Part shown: positions 18,814 through 27,549 of the stretch, piece after piece
Layout: each line of letters begins with the position of its first letter
Numbering within the stretch: position 1 is the stretch's first letter
Source of the DNA: Actinomycetes bacterium
GTDB lineage: Bacteria; Actinomycetota; Acidimicrobiia; Acidimicrobiales; Ilumatobacteraceae
Length of the DNA stretch: 64,000 nucleotides
Reading direction: 5' to 3'
Assembly (NCBI GenBank): GCA_029782355.1
Contig: JAKOUY010000023.1
Location: 248,001 to 312,000 of the forward strand
Notes under the pieces: generated by a model
Seen by the model: the letters and a program-made list of their open reading frames with translations, nothing else
Databases searched by the model: none
Told to the model about the DNA's origin: nothing
Made by a program: the position numbers and the translations under genes

Positions 18814-20460
18814 TTGCCGTCCCAGCCTCCCGAATCGTTCGACCCGCTCGTCGGTCGCCGGTTCACTGCGGAGTCGCCGACAGGTGGGCAGCCTCGCCGT
18901 GGCCCCCGTCCGGCGGGTGACCGCACGGGTGGCACGACACGTGGGACCCCGCGGAGCACGGCGCGCCCTCGCCCGGACGGCACGGGCGGCACGCCTCGCC
19001 CACGCCGGGACACCACCGGCGGGACCCCTCGGGGCATCACCCGCGGGACGTCCCGACCGGGTCGGGACACCACCGGCGGAACCCCGCGGGGCATTCCCCG
19101 CGGGGCGGCGCGGCCGGTGCGGCGCACGCCGTACGACCGGACCGAGCCGATGGAACGCGACGAGTGGGACAACCCGGTGGCGCCGGCCTCGCGGTCGTCG
19201 CGCGACGGCACCTCTCGGGGGATGGCCCGACCGGTGGCGCGTTCCGGTGGGCGGCCGCCGATGCGGCCGTTCGCCCGCCGGTGGCTGCCTGCCGGGGCGG
19301 CCGCGGCGGTGCTGGTCGCCGCCGTCGCCGCCAGCACCTCCAGCGGGGCGGGCGGAAACAGCGGGGATGCCACCCCGAAGGCCACCTCGCCGGCCACGGT
19401 GGTCGACGACACCTTCGATCCCGGTGTCGACGACCTCCCGGTGACCCAACCCCCGGCCGTCATCGTCACCACCCCCGCCAAAGAGAAGACCCGGTTGACG
19501 CGCACGCTGCGGGTCGGCTCGAAGGGTCCGCAGGTCTCGGCGCTGCAGAACCGCCTGCACGAGATGGGCTTCTGGCCCACCCCGGACGGCAAGCCCACCG
19601 GGCAGTTCGGTCCGCTGACCCGGATGGCCGTGTGGGCCTACGAGAAGCTGGTGCTGGGGACCCCGTCGACCAAGGTCAAAGGTGTCGTCACCAATGCCAT
19701 CTGGCAGGAGATGCAGAACGACACCACCATCCGGCCGCGCCGCCCGAACAGCACGCCCACCCATCTGGAGATCTACCTCGATCTGCAGGTGGCCATCGTC
19801 TTCCAGGGCCAGACCCCGGCGTTCATCAGTCACATCTCCTCCGGCAAGCTCAACCCGGACGGCACCCCGGCCACCTACCACGAGACCGAGGTCATCGACA
19901 CCAACGACAACGGCGACGCCCTGGCCGCGCCCATCGTCCGCTACGTCGTCGGGGTGTCGAAGACCCCGATCGGCGTGTTCAAAGTCAGCCGCAAGATCGC
20001 CGGGCACCGCAAGAGCCGCCTCGGCGGCATGCTCAACCCGGTCTACTTCAACGGCGGCATCGCCATCCATGGCGGGTTCAACGTGCCCATCGCCCCGGCC
20101 TCGCACGGCTGCGTCCGGGTGCCCAACGCGATCAGCCAGATCCCCAACAGCCTGCTCAACGTCGGCGATCGGGTCTACGTGTTCAACGGCATCAAGCCAC
20201 CGGAGAAGGCCACGCCGTTCGAGAAGGCAATGGCCTACGACCGGGCCGACCCGGCGATGAACTCGACGGTGCCGCCCACCACCCGGGCCCCGAAGCCGCC
20301 GACCACAACCAAGCCACCCGCCCCCAAGCCCCCGGTCAGCACCACCAAGCCGCGGGCGACCACCACGACCACCAAGCCGCGCCCGACCACCACCACCAAG
20401 CCGCGCTCGACGAGCACGTCGAAGCCACCGACGACCACCGCCCCGCCGGCCGGGACGTAG
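18814..20460 (+). CDS. Membrane-anchored L,D-transpeptidase with PG-binding domain
   Basis: A 548-aa cell-wall enzyme forming 3-3 peptidoglycan cross-links. Order: a ~150-residue cytoplasmic region rich in Arg, Gly, Thr and Pro with repeated RDTTGGTPRG units; one transmembrane helix (~157-175); a peptidoglycan-binding-like domain (~225-275, LRVGSKGPQVSALQNRL); the YkuD catalytic domain with HGG and S-H-G-C-V-R, Cys433 being the nucleophile; and a ~65-residue Thr/Pro/Lys tail. The TTG start is chosen because AGGAG precedes it by 5 nt. The long basic cytoplasmic extension is not a normal part of this family. Confidence 0.93.
   Translation: MPSQPPESFDPLVGRRFTAESPTGGQPRRGPRPAGDRTGGTTRGTPRSTARPRPDGTGGTPRPRRDTTGGTPRGITRGTSRPGRDTTGGTPRGIPRGAARPVRRTPYDRTEPMERDEWDNPVAPASRSSRDGTSRGMARPVARSGGRPPMRPFARRWLPAGAAAAVLVAAVAASTSSGAGGNSGDATPKATSPATVVDDTFDPGVDDLPVTQPPAVIVTTPAKEKTRLTRTLRVGSKGPQVSALQNRLHEMGFWPTPDGKPTGQFGPLTRMAVWAYEKLVLGTPSTKVKGVVTNAIWQEMQNDTTIRPRRPNSTPTHLEIYLDLQVAIVFQGQTPAFISHISSGKLNPDGTPATYHETEVIDTNDNGDALAAPIVRYVVGVSKTPIGVFKVSRKIAGHRKSRLGGMLNPVYFNGGIAIHGGFNVPIAPASHGCVRVPNAISQIPNSLLNVGDRVYVFNGIKPPEKATPFEKAMAYDRADPAMNSTVPPTTRAPKPPTTTKPPAPKPPVSTTKPRATTTTTKPRPTTTTKPRSTSTSKPPTTTAPPAGT
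19006..19119 (+). repeat. 57-bp tandem repeat coding a 19-aa Arg/Gly/Thr unit
   Basis: Two adjacent copies, 19006-19062 and 19063-19119, each encode RDTTGGTPRGI followed by R-G and R-P pairs. Degenerate copies precede them in the same protein region. Confidence 0.9.
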
Positions 20461-20467
20461 ACCAGCT

Positions 20468-20483
20468 GCGGCGCGGTCGCCGC
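20468..20483. terminator. GC hairpin between convergent genes
   Basis: GCGGCG-cggt-CGCCGC, a 6-bp stem between the ends of the L,D-transpeptidase and metallopeptidase genes. No T-run follows. Confidence 0.35.
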
Positions 20484-20508
20484 CGCGTGGCGGGCCGTCG
20501 CCGGCCGC

Positions 20509-22140
20509 TTACTGCAGGACGCTGCAGGCCGCCGCCCCGTTCAGCACGCCGCTGCGGAACGAGGCGATCTTCTCGAAGGCGCTGCCCCGGACGTTGGTGC
20601 CCGTGGAGGCATCGCTGCGCTGGATGGCCATGATGACCGCCTCGTCGAGGTCGCCGGCAGCGAGGCTGATGACCGGCGTGCCGTCCGGGTTGGTGGTCGG
20701 GGTGGCGCTGCTCTGGTCGGGGATCATCGCCTGGGTCCACACACCCGTCAGGCAGTCGTTCATCAGCGCTCGCGGCTCACCCTTCAGCGGGCTCTTCAGG
20801 GCCCGCTGGACCGATTCGCTGAAGCCCTGGGAGATCAGGTAGCCGATGGCCATGTCACCGATGTTGTTGATCAACTGGCTGCCGAACGTCTCGTCGACCA
20901 TCACCGTGTTGGTGGCCGCGCAGTAGAAGACGTTGCGCCGGAAGGTGCCCGGCTTGGCGCCGGGGCAGTCGGGGAACGGCCCGGACGTCGGGTACAGCCG
21001 GATCGTCGGCGGGGTGAAGTCGACGCCCTTGGCCGTCAGCAGGGCGACCCAGAACTGGTCGAGGTTCTTCGGGATCGCCGTGGCCACGTCGCTGCCACCG
21101 CCGCTGGGGTCGTGCATCGGGAAGTTGCCGTTGTTGTCCGAGGCGATGAACGGCACGTTCACCAGCTGACGGTGCTCGGTGAAGAACGGCTTGCACCGTT
21201 CGACCCCCCCGGTGAAGCCGTCCTGGAAGGCGCCGACGCGGTCGAAGCCGGTGCCGTGGGCGTCGCCGTCGTTGCTGCCGGCGAGCTGGATCGGGTCGGC
21301 CACCTGGATCATGGCGATCAACCCGGAGCGGACGTCGGTGTCGTCGAACTGGAAGGCGTCGCTCTCGCCGCGCACGATGTGGGCCGTCCACGCCCCGGCG
21401 AAGCAGTCGGCCTGCTGCTCTTTCAGCACGGTGGGCTGGTCGATGTTGCCGGTGCGCTGCTGGATGGCGTGGCCGAACTCGTGGGCCAGGACGATGCCGA
21501 TGGCCGAGCGGCCCAGCTCCTGGACCAGGTTGGGTACCAGCTCGTCGTCGTCGTAGACCATGAAGTCGCCGTCGGCGCAGTAGAACGCGTTGCCCTGGAC
21601 GTCGCGGTAGCGGGTGGTCCGGTTGCCGCAGCCGGGGATCCGGCTGGTGCGGTCGCGGTAGGCGGCGTGGACCCCGCCGGCCAAGGGCTCGAAGGACGTG
21701 CCGTACACCGCCGGCAGGTTGGCGGCCCAGAAGGTCTCCAGATCCTTGACCACGGCAACGAGGAACCCGTCGTAGTCCCGCGCCGTCTTGTCGTTGCCGA
21801 AGTCGACCACGCCGTCCTCCACGGGGATGGCCCGGTTGGGGTCGCGGTTCGCCGGCACGCTGGCGACGGATGGGGTGGAGTCCGCCGGGGCGATCGACGA
21901 GCCGCCCACCGGCTCCTCGGTGGCCGGCGGGGGCACCGGCTCGGTCGGGGCTCCCGGCCCCGTCGGGGCTGGCGGCGACGTGATGGGCGCATCGACGGTC
22001 ACCGGGGTGGTGGACGAGCCGGCCGGTCGTGGGGCGCCCTCGGGTCGGGCGTCGACGGCCCGCAGACCCGGATCGGTCGAGACGCAGGCGGCGACGAGCA
22101 GTCCTGCGGCAGTGACGACGGCCAGCAGTCGGGGGCGCAC
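20509..22140 (-). CDS. Lipoprotein neutral zinc metallopeptidase
   Basis: A 543-aa lipoprotein. The signal peptide ends in L-V-A-A-C (lipobox, Cys19), then a Pro/Thr/Ser linker to ~105. The YpfJ-like 'putative neutral zinc metallopeptidase' domain has HEFGH at 220-224 and the downstream E in LKEQQADCFAGAW as third ligand. The C-terminal half (from ~330) looks like a second, degenerate copy of the fold without the zinc motif. Anchored on the outer face of the membrane; substrate unknown. GTG start at 22140 with TAGAGT ending 6 nt upstream. Confidence 0.9.
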   Translation of the reverse strand: MRPRLLAVVTAAGLLVAACVSTDPGLRAVDARPEGAPRPAGSSTTPVTVDAPITSPPAPTGPGAPTEPVPPPATEEPVGGSSIAPADSTPSVASVPANRDPNRAIPVEDGVVDFGNDKTARDYDGFLVAVVKDLETFWAANLPAVYGTSFEPLAGGVHAAYRDRTSRIPGCGNRTTRYRDVQGNAFYCADGDFMVYDDDELVPNLVQELGRSAIGIVLAHEFGHAIQQRTGNIDQPTVLKEQQADCFAGAWTAHIVRGESDAFQFDDTDVRSGLIAMIQVADPIQLAGSNDGDAHGTGFDRVGAFQDGFTGGVERCKPFFTEHRQLVNVPFIASDNNGNFPMHDPSGGGSDVATAIPKNLDQFWVALLTAKGVDFTPPTIRLYPTSGPFPDCPGAKPGTFRRNVFYCAATNTVMVDETFGSQLINNIGDMAIGYLISQGFSESVQRALKSPLKGEPRALMNDCLTGVWTQAMIPDQSSATPTTNPDGTPVISLAAGDLDEAVIMAIQRSDASTGTNVRGSAFEKIASFRSGVLNGAAACSVLQ

Positions 22141-22146
22141 GCTCCG

Positions 22147-22152
22147 ACTCTA
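22147..22152 (-). promoter_or_regulatory. -10 box of metallopeptidase gene
   Basis: TAGAGT on the minus strand ends 6 nt before the GTG start at 22140. Confidence 0.45.
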
Positions 22153-22239
22153 CGATCTCCGGCGCCGGTGGGTTCGCCGGGCGCGGGTGAGAAGTCGGCG
22201 AGAATCGCCGGTCGCCGGTCGCCGGTCGGCGATGTCCGG

Positions 22240-22944
22240 TCAGGTCGAGCGCTGGAGCAGCGCGGCCATCTCGGCGATTTCTTCGCGCTGACCACCGGCC
22301 ATCTGGCGCGCCAGGTCACCGACCTCGGCGATGTCGGCGCGAGCGGCGGCGGCCTCGGCCATGTGGATGCCGCCCTGGTGGTGGGCGGTCATCAGCGTGA
22401 CGAAGATCGTGTCGGCGTCGTGCCCGGTCGACGCGGCCAACTTGGCCAGGTCGGCATCCGTCGCCAGGCCCGGCATGCGCGCCAGCGCCACTGGCTCGCC
22501 CATCCACCCCATGGCCACGTCGGTCTCGTTGATCTCCGGGCGCCCCCAGCTGCGCAGCAGCTGGACCATCATCCCGATCTCCTGGCTCTGCCCGACGACG
22601 ATCTCGGTGGCGATGGTCCGCAGCTCGGGCTGGATGCCCGGACGCGACAGGTAGGTCAGGGCGATCTCCACCGCCTGGTCGTGGTGCCAGTGCATGTCCT
22701 GCAGGAAGCCGATGTCGGCCGGGTTGGGATCGGGGATGTTGGTGTTGTTGCCGTTGACGAAGCCGAGCATCCCGGAGACCACCGCCAGCAGGATCCCGAG
22801 CACCGCGAGGTTCAGCTTGCTGTGCCACCACGGCAGCACGGTCACGTCGTCGGTGACGCCGGCGGGGGTGGCGTTCTCGGCGCGCTCGCCGGGTTCGGTC
22901 CCGGGTGGCTGGCCCGATGCGGTGGTCTCGGCGTCGCGGGTCAC
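22240..22944 (-). CDS. DUF305 domain membrane-anchored protein
   Basis: A 234-aa protein with one N-terminal membrane helix (LNLAVLGILLAVVSGMLGFV) and an extracytoplasmic four-helix DUF305 domain. The domain is ferritin-like; the paired motifs MHWHHDQAVEIA and MTAHHQGGIHMAE hold the conserved Met and His residues. The family is often linked to copper handling, but the function is unproven. GTG at 22944 is preferred because AACACT (22951-22956, minus strand) ends 6 nt upstream and upstream sequence is unrelated in character. Confidence 0.9.
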   Translation of the reverse strand: MTRDAETTASGQPPGTEPGERAENATPAGVTDDVTVLPWWHSKLNLAVLGILLAVVSGMLGFVNGNNTNIPDPNPADIGFLQDMHWHHDQAVEIALTYLSRPGIQPELRTIATEIVVGQSQEIGMMVQLLRSWGRPEINETDVAMGWMGEPVALARMPGLATDADLAKLAASTGHDADTIFVTLMTAHHQGGIHMAEAAAARADIAEVGDLARQMAGGQREEIAEMAALLQRST

Positions 22945-22978
22945 CTCGCCAGTGTTCCAGACCCCGCCCGGAAAACGG

Positions 22979-22984
22979 CAGACT
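22979..22984 (+). promoter_or_regulatory. -10 box of M24 peptidase gene
   Basis: CAGACT ends 6 nt before the ATG at 22991. Confidence 0.45.
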
Positions 22985-22990
22985 GGCTCG

Positions 22991-24103
22991 ATGCACGCCC
23001 CGCCGTCCACCGCTGTCCTCGCCGCGCGCCTCGAGCGAGCCCGGGCGGCAATGGCCGAGCACGGCACCGATGTCCTGGCGGTGTCGGTGGGCAGTGACCT
23101 GCCCTACCTGACCGGGTACGAGGCCATGCCGCTGGAGCGCCTGACCATGCTGGTGGTGCCGTCCGGCGGCGAGGCCACGCTGGTGGTGCCCCGGCTGGAA
23201 GCGCCCCGGGTGACCACGGCCGAGGGCCTGGTGACCGTCCGGCCGTGGGACGAGCTGGAGGATCCGGTGGCGATCGTCGCCGATCTGGTCCGCCGCCCTG
23301 GACGCGCCGCGGTGGGTGACACGATGTGGGCCCGGTTCCTGGTGGACCTGCTCGACCACTGGCCGACGACCCGCTTCCAGCGCGCCAGCGAGGTGCTCGG
23401 GCCGTTGCGGATGCGCAAGGACCCGGCCGAGGTCGCCGCGCTGCGCGCCGCCGCCGCCGCCGTCGACCGGATCGCCGCCGCCCTGCAGGCCGGCGAGATC
23501 GCCCTGGTCGGACGGACCGAGGCGCAGGTCTCGGCGGACATCGGCCGGCGGATCCTCGACGAGGGCCACGAGCGGGTCAACTTCGCCATCGTCGCCGCCG
23601 GGGCCAACGCCGCCTCGCCCCACCACGAGGCCGGGGAGCGGGTGATCGGCCCCGACGAGCTGGTGCTGTGCGACTTCGGGGGCACGATGGCCGGCTACTG
23701 CAGCGACATCACCCGCTGCGTGGTCACCGGCGACGTCCCGGCCGACATCGCCGAGGCCTACGACGTCCTCCAGGCCGCCCAGGCCGCCGGTGTCGCCGCC
23801 GGGCAGATCGGCGCGACCTGCCAGGAGGTCGACCGGGCCTGCCGGGCGATCATCGCCGACGCCGGGTACGGCGCGGCGTTCATCCATCGCACCGGGCACG
23901 GCATCGGCATGGAGGCCCACGAGGACCCCTACATCATCGAGGGCAACGCCGCGCCGATCGAGGCCGGCTTCGCCTACAGCGTCGAGCCGGGCATCTACCT
24001 GCCCGGTCGGTGGGGGATGCGCCTGGAGGACATCGTCGTGGCCGCCGCCGACGGGCCCGACGCGCTGAATCGCGCCGACCACGGTCTGGTGCCGGTGGGT
24101 TGA
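22991..24103 (+). CDS. M24 family Xaa-Pro peptidase
   Basis: A 370-aa metalloaminopeptidase. The N-terminal creatinase-like domain (~1-135) precedes the pita-bread catalytic domain. All five metal ligands can be seen: Asp in CDFGG, Asp in CSDITRC, His in HRTGHGIGME, Glu in VEPGIY and Glu in RLEDIV. It releases the N-terminal residue before proline from short peptides in the cytoplasm. Followed 43 nt later by the D-aminoacylase-like gene, which has its own -10 box. Confidence 0.94.
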   Translation: MHAPPSTAVLAARLERARAAMAEHGTDVLAVSVGSDLPYLTGYEAMPLERLTMLVVPSGGEATLVVPRLEAPRVTTAEGLVTVRPWDELEDPVAIVADLVRRPGRAAVGDTMWARFLVDLLDHWPTTRFQRASEVLGPLRMRKDPAEVAALRAAAAAVDRIAAALQAGEIALVGRTEAQVSADIGRRILDEGHERVNFAIVAAGANAASPHHEAGERVIGPDELVLCDFGGTMAGYCSDITRCVVTGDVPADIAEAYDVLQAAQAAGVAAGQIGATCQEVDRACRAIIADAGYGAAFIHRTGHGIGMEAHEDPYIIEGNAAPIEAGFAYSVEPGIYLPGRWGMRLEDIVVAAADGPDALNRADHGLVPVG

Positions 24104-24134
24104 GGCCGGGTCGCCGGCCAACTCGGCCGCTGCC

Positions 24135-24140
24135 TATGTT
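24135..24140 (+). promoter_or_regulatory. -10 box of amidohydrolase gene
   Basis: TATGTT ends 6 nt before the ATG at 24147. The GTG at 24144 is too close to the box to be the start. Confidence 0.5.
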
Positions 24141-24146
24141 GAGGTG

Positions 24147-25874
24147 ATGTTCGACCTGACGATCACCGGCGGCCTGGTGGTCGACGGCACGGGCAGCGCC
24201 CCTCGCCACGCCGACGTCGGCATCGTCGACGGGCGGGTGGCGGCCATCGGCCGGCTCGACGGCGCGGCGCGACGGACCATCGACGCGTCCGGGCAGGTGC
24301 TCAGCCCGGGGTGGGTCGACGTGCACACCCACTACGACGCCCAGGCCTTCTGGGATCCGACGCTCAGCCCGTCACCGCTGCACGGGGTGACCACGGTCTT
24401 CGGTGGCAACTGCGGGTTCACCATCGCCCCGCTGGGGATCGACCGGGTCGACCCGGCCGATGCCGACTACTTGATGCGCATGCTCGCCCGCGTCGAGGGC
24501 ATGCCGCTGGAGAGCTTGCGCGATGGCGTGCCGTGGGACTGGGTGTCCACCGCCGACTACCTCGACCGCTTGGACGGGACGTTGATGCCCAACGCCGGGT
24601 TCCTGGTGGGCCACTCGGCGTTGCGCCGGGTGGTCATGCACGACGATGCCACGTCCCGGCGGGCCACGCCGGCCGAGGTCGCCCAGATGGCGGCATTGTT
24701 GCGTGCCGGCCTGGCCGCCGGCGGGATGGGCTTCTCCAGCACCTGGTCGCCGTCGCACAACGATCACACCGGCACCCCGGTGCCGTCACGAGCCGCCGAT
24801 CGGGACGAGGTGCTGGCGCTGTGCGCCGTGGTCGGCGAGTTCCCCGGCACGACGCTGGAGTTCATTCCGCAGGTCGGCCCGTTCAGCGACGACACCGTCG
24901 AGCTGATGGCGGCCATGAGTCGGGCCGCCCGCCGGCCGCTGAACTGGAACGTCCTGGCGGTGCAGGGCCAGGCGTGGGAGCAGCTCGACGGGCAGCTGCG
25001 CGCCGGGGACGCCGCCGCGGCAACCGGTGCCAAGGTCGTCGCCCTGACCCTCCCGGACACCCTGCGAACCCGGCTCAACCTGCACAGCGGGTTCGTCCTC
25101 GATCTGCTGCACGGGTGGGACGCGCTGATGGCCCTCCCGGTCGACGAGAAGCTCCGCCAGTTGACCGATCCGGTGCAGCGGGCCCACTGGGACGAGCTGG
25201 CCCAGTCGACGCCGATGCCGATCCGCGGTCTGGCCAACTGGGCCGGGTACCGGCTGCTGGAGACCACCACGCCGCGGTGGCAGCCCCATGTCGGGCGGAC
25301 GTTGGGTGACATCGCCGCCGAGCTCGGCGCCGAGCCGTGGGATGTCCTGGCCGACATCGCCGTCGACGATCGGCTGCGCACGGTGATCTCCGCCGTCGAC
25401 CGCTTCCAGGACCGCGCCGCGTGGGAGCTGCGTGTCCGGGTCTGGCGCGACGGACGGACCCTGGTGGGCGCCAGCGACGCCGGGGCCCACCTGGACATGA
25501 TCGACAGCTTCGGCTACGCCACCACGCTGCTGGCCAAGGCGGTGCGCGAGCACGGCCTGCTGCCGATCGAGGAGGCCGTCGCCCTCCTGGCGGCGGCACC
25601 GGCCGACCTCTACGGGCTCGTCGACCGTGGTCGCCTGGTGGAGGGCGCTCGCGCCGACCTCGTCGTCTTCGACCCCGACACCGTGGGCCCGGCGCCGGTG
25701 GAGACCCGCTTCGACCTGCCGGGTGGGGCCGGGCGGGTGTACGGCGGTGCCGTCGGGGTCGGTCACGTGCTGGTCAACGGCGTCCCGGTCGTGGACGGCG
25801 GCCAGTTGCTGGATGCCCGGCCCGGAACCCTGTTGCGCAGCGGGGTCGACACCCGCACGGTGGCCGTGGCGTGA
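24147..25874 (+). CDS. N-acyl-D-amino-acid deacylase-like amidohydrolase
   Basis: A 575-aa metal-dependent hydrolase of the D-aminoacylase/dihydroorotase-like superfamily. Visible motifs: DVHTHYDAQAFWDP (metal His pair), NCGFTIAPL, GHSALRRVVM, an FSSTWSPSHND loop and GASDAGAHLDMIDSF (catalytic Asp); a small beta-sandwich is made of both termini. The family hydrolyses N-acyl-D-amino acids and related cyclic amides. With the neighbouring M24, M20 and S9 enzymes it fits scavenging of peptides, including D-residues from peptidoglycan, but that link is inference. Confidence 0.9.
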   Translation: MFDLTITGGLVVDGTGSAPRHADVGIVDGRVAAIGRLDGAARRTIDASGQVLSPGWVDVHTHYDAQAFWDPTLSPSPLHGVTTVFGGNCGFTIAPLGIDRVDPADADYLMRMLARVEGMPLESLRDGVPWDWVSTADYLDRLDGTLMPNAGFLVGHSALRRVVMHDDATSRRATPAEVAQMAALLRAGLAAGGMGFSSTWSPSHNDHTGTPVPSRAADRDEVLALCAVVGEFPGTTLEFIPQVGPFSDDTVELMAAMSRAARRPLNWNVLAVQGQAWEQLDGQLRAGDAAAATGAKVVALTLPDTLRTRLNLHSGFVLDLLHGWDALMALPVDEKLRQLTDPVQRAHWDELAQSTPMPIRGLANWAGYRLLETTTPRWQPHVGRTLGDIAAELGAEPWDVLADIAVDDRLRTVISAVDRFQDRAAWELRVRVWRDGRTLVGASDAGAHLDMIDSFGYATTLLAKAVREHGLLPIEEAVALLAAAPADLYGLVDRGRLVEGARADLVVFDPDTVGPAPVETRFDLPGGAGRVYGGAVGVGHVLVNGVPVVDGGQLLDARPGTLLRSGVDTRTVAVA

Positions 25875-25883
25875 CGCCGGTCG

Positions 25884-26552
25884 TCAGGCAGTGACCTGCG
25901 TGGCGTCGACCAGCACGTCGCCCTCGACGATGCGGACGACGACGCCGGAGTCGGCCACGCAGTAGATCGCCTGGCCGGTGCCGACGGGGATCTCGACGCA
26001 CGTCGCCGGCTGCCCGGCCACGGTGGCCGTGGAGGCCACGCCCGGCCCGATCTTCGACGTCGCGTCACGGCGGAGCCGGGCCGCGGCGCCGGCGCGGTAG
26101 AAGTCGACGGACACGCCGGTGTCGGAGATGGCCGACTGGTCGAGGCCGGGAGCGCACGACGTGCTGGTCCGGCAGGTGGTCGAGCCCTGTGCACCGGTCT
26201 CGAAGCGGACCTGGCCGATGCGAACGGTGCGCTGGACGGACGAGCCGCCCGTGGTCGACGGCCCGTCGTCGACCTCGGCGGTGGTCGTCACGTTGCCGAG
26301 CCGGCGAACGATCCGATAGGCGGCGTGGACGGGTCGGTCCAGTGGCGCGTCGAGCCGGGCGAGCACGGCGTCGATGGCCGGATCGCCCGTCGGCGGCTGC
26401 GAGCCCCCGACGGCGGCGTCGGACAGGTGCGGCCGCTGGCCGGTGGCGCCACCGACCAGGATCGCGCCGACGAGCACGGCGAGCGCCACCGCGGCGGTGA
26501 TGACCGCCGTCGTCGGCCAGCGTCGACGGGCGGCGCGGGGCGTGGCCGGCAT
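25884..26552 (-). CDS. Membrane-anchored secreted protein of unknown function
   Basis: A 222-aa protein with an N-terminal helix (~14-36, AVITAAVALAVLVGAILVGGAT) and a mainly beta extracytoplasmic part. Regularly spaced short strands and four Cys in two pairs (TTCRTSTSC; TCVEIPVGTGQAIYC) suggest disulphides. The layout resembles LolA-like carriers but I cannot assign it. TAGCCT (26561-26566, minus strand) ends 8 nt before the ATG. Confidence 0.7.
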   Translation of the reverse strand: MPATPRAARRRWPTTAVITAAVALAVLVGAILVGGATGQRPHLSDAAVGGSQPPTGDPAIDAVLARLDAPLDRPVHAAYRIVRRLGNVTTTAEVDDGPSTTGGSSVQRTVRIGQVRFETGAQGSTTCRTSTSCAPGLDQSAISDTGVSVDFYRAGAAARLRRDATSKIGPGVASTATVAGQPATCVEIPVGTGQAIYCVADSGVVVRIVEGDVLVDATQVTA

Positions 26553-26560
26553 GGGCTGCG

Positions 26561-26566
26561 AGGCTA
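26561..26566 (-). promoter_or_regulatory. -10 box of secreted unknown gene
   Basis: TAGCCT on the minus strand ends 8 nt before the ATG at 26552; the divergent gene at 26633 uses the same hexamer at the same distance. Confidence 0.5.
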
Positions 26567-26618
26567 CCGGCCCGACCCCAGCCGGCGGGCGGGTTGGGTG
26601 GTCGGCGGCTCCGCTCCG

Positions 26619-26624
26619 TAGCCT
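26619..26624 (+). promoter_or_regulatory. -10 box, leaderless start at 26633
   Basis: TAGCCT ends 8 nt before the GTG at 26633. The ATG at 26627 is only 2 nt from the box and so unlikely to be transcribed. Confidence 0.5.
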
Positions 26625-26632
26625 CGATGATC

Positions 26633-27523
26633 GTGTTCCGGCTCGACGCGGCGACGGTGCTGTTGCAGTGGGCCGCCGGCGGGTTGCTGTTCCTGTGGTT
26701 CACCACTCGCCGCCGCGAGGTCGGCCTGGGGTACGGATGGCTGCTGCGCGGCATCGGCGCGGCCTTCGCCCTGGCGGCCGCGGTGGTGGGCTTCCGCTAC
26801 GGCCGGGTGTGGGTGCGCGAGCTGGCCGCGTTGACCACCGCGGTGGTCACCCTCGGCGTGCTGACCGTGTCGATCGTGCGCCGCGCCGCCGGGGTCCGTG
26901 GACACGACGACGAGTTCGATCGCCGCAGCGCCCGGGTGGCGGCGATGACCGGGATCGAGCGCACCACTGCGGCCCGGCGATCCACCGGAGCGGACGCTCC
27001 CGGTCGGGAGTTCCCGCCGGTGCTCGACCTGCTGGCCCCGATCGTGGCCGTGCCCGGCCTGGTGGCCGCGGCGGTCGACGCCGCCGGTGGGTCGCGGGGG
27101 AGCGGGTGGGATGTGGCCGTGTCGATCCTGCGGGTGCTGGCCGGGGCGGCGTTCCTCGGTGCGGTCACCGACGCCATGCTGCTCGGCCACTGGTACCTGA
27201 CCCAGCCCGGGCTGCCTCGCCGCCACCTGAACGACCTGGTCCGGGCGCTGGGCTGGGTGTGGCCGGTCGAGGTCGGGGCGCTCCTGCTGCCCACGGGGAT
27301 GGTGTCGGTGTTGAACGGCTCGATCGACGACCAGTGGAACGGCACGCTGGGGTGGATGTGGCTGGCCTGCGCGCTGACCACCATCGTCCTCGTGGTCGTC
27401 ACCCGCCGGGCGCTGCGCGAGCGCTACTACTCGGCGGTGATGTCGGCCACCGGCCTGCTCTACCTGGCCATCCTCACCGCCTTCGGCACCGACTTGGTGG
27501 CCCGCGCCGTGCTTGCCGCCTGA
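26633..27523 (+). CDS. Polytopic membrane protein of unknown function
   Basis: A 296-aa integral membrane protein with about eight hydrophobic segments, two or three in the first 90 residues, then a charged cytoplasmic loop (about 90-140: Arg/Asp/Glu-rich, RGHDDEFDRRSARV) and five more to the end. No family recognised. It lies 26 nt upstream of ku on the same strand; ku has its own CAGACT box, so linkage is loose, but read-through is possible. Confidence 0.75.
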   Translation: MFRLDAATVLLQWAAGGLLFLWFTTRRREVGLGYGWLLRGIGAAFALAAAVVGFRYGRVWVRELAALTTAVVTLGVLTVSIVRRAAGVRGHDDEFDRRSARVAAMTGIERTTAARRSTGADAPGREFPPVLDLLAPIVAVPGLVAAAVDAAGGSRGSGWDVAVSILRVLAGAAFLGAVTDAMLLGHWYLTQPGLPRRHLNDLVRALGWVWPVEVGALLLPTGMVSVLNGSIDDQWNGTLGWMWLACALTTIVLVVVTRRALRERYYSAVMSATGLLYLAILTAFGTDLVARAVLAA

Positions 27524-27535
27524 GCGGACCCGGGG

Positions 27536-27541
27536 CAGACT
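27536..27541 (+). promoter_or_regulatory. -10 box of ku operon
   Basis: CAGACT ends 8 nt before the ATG of ku at 27550. Confidence 0.45.
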
Positions 27542-27549
27542 GTCGCCCT

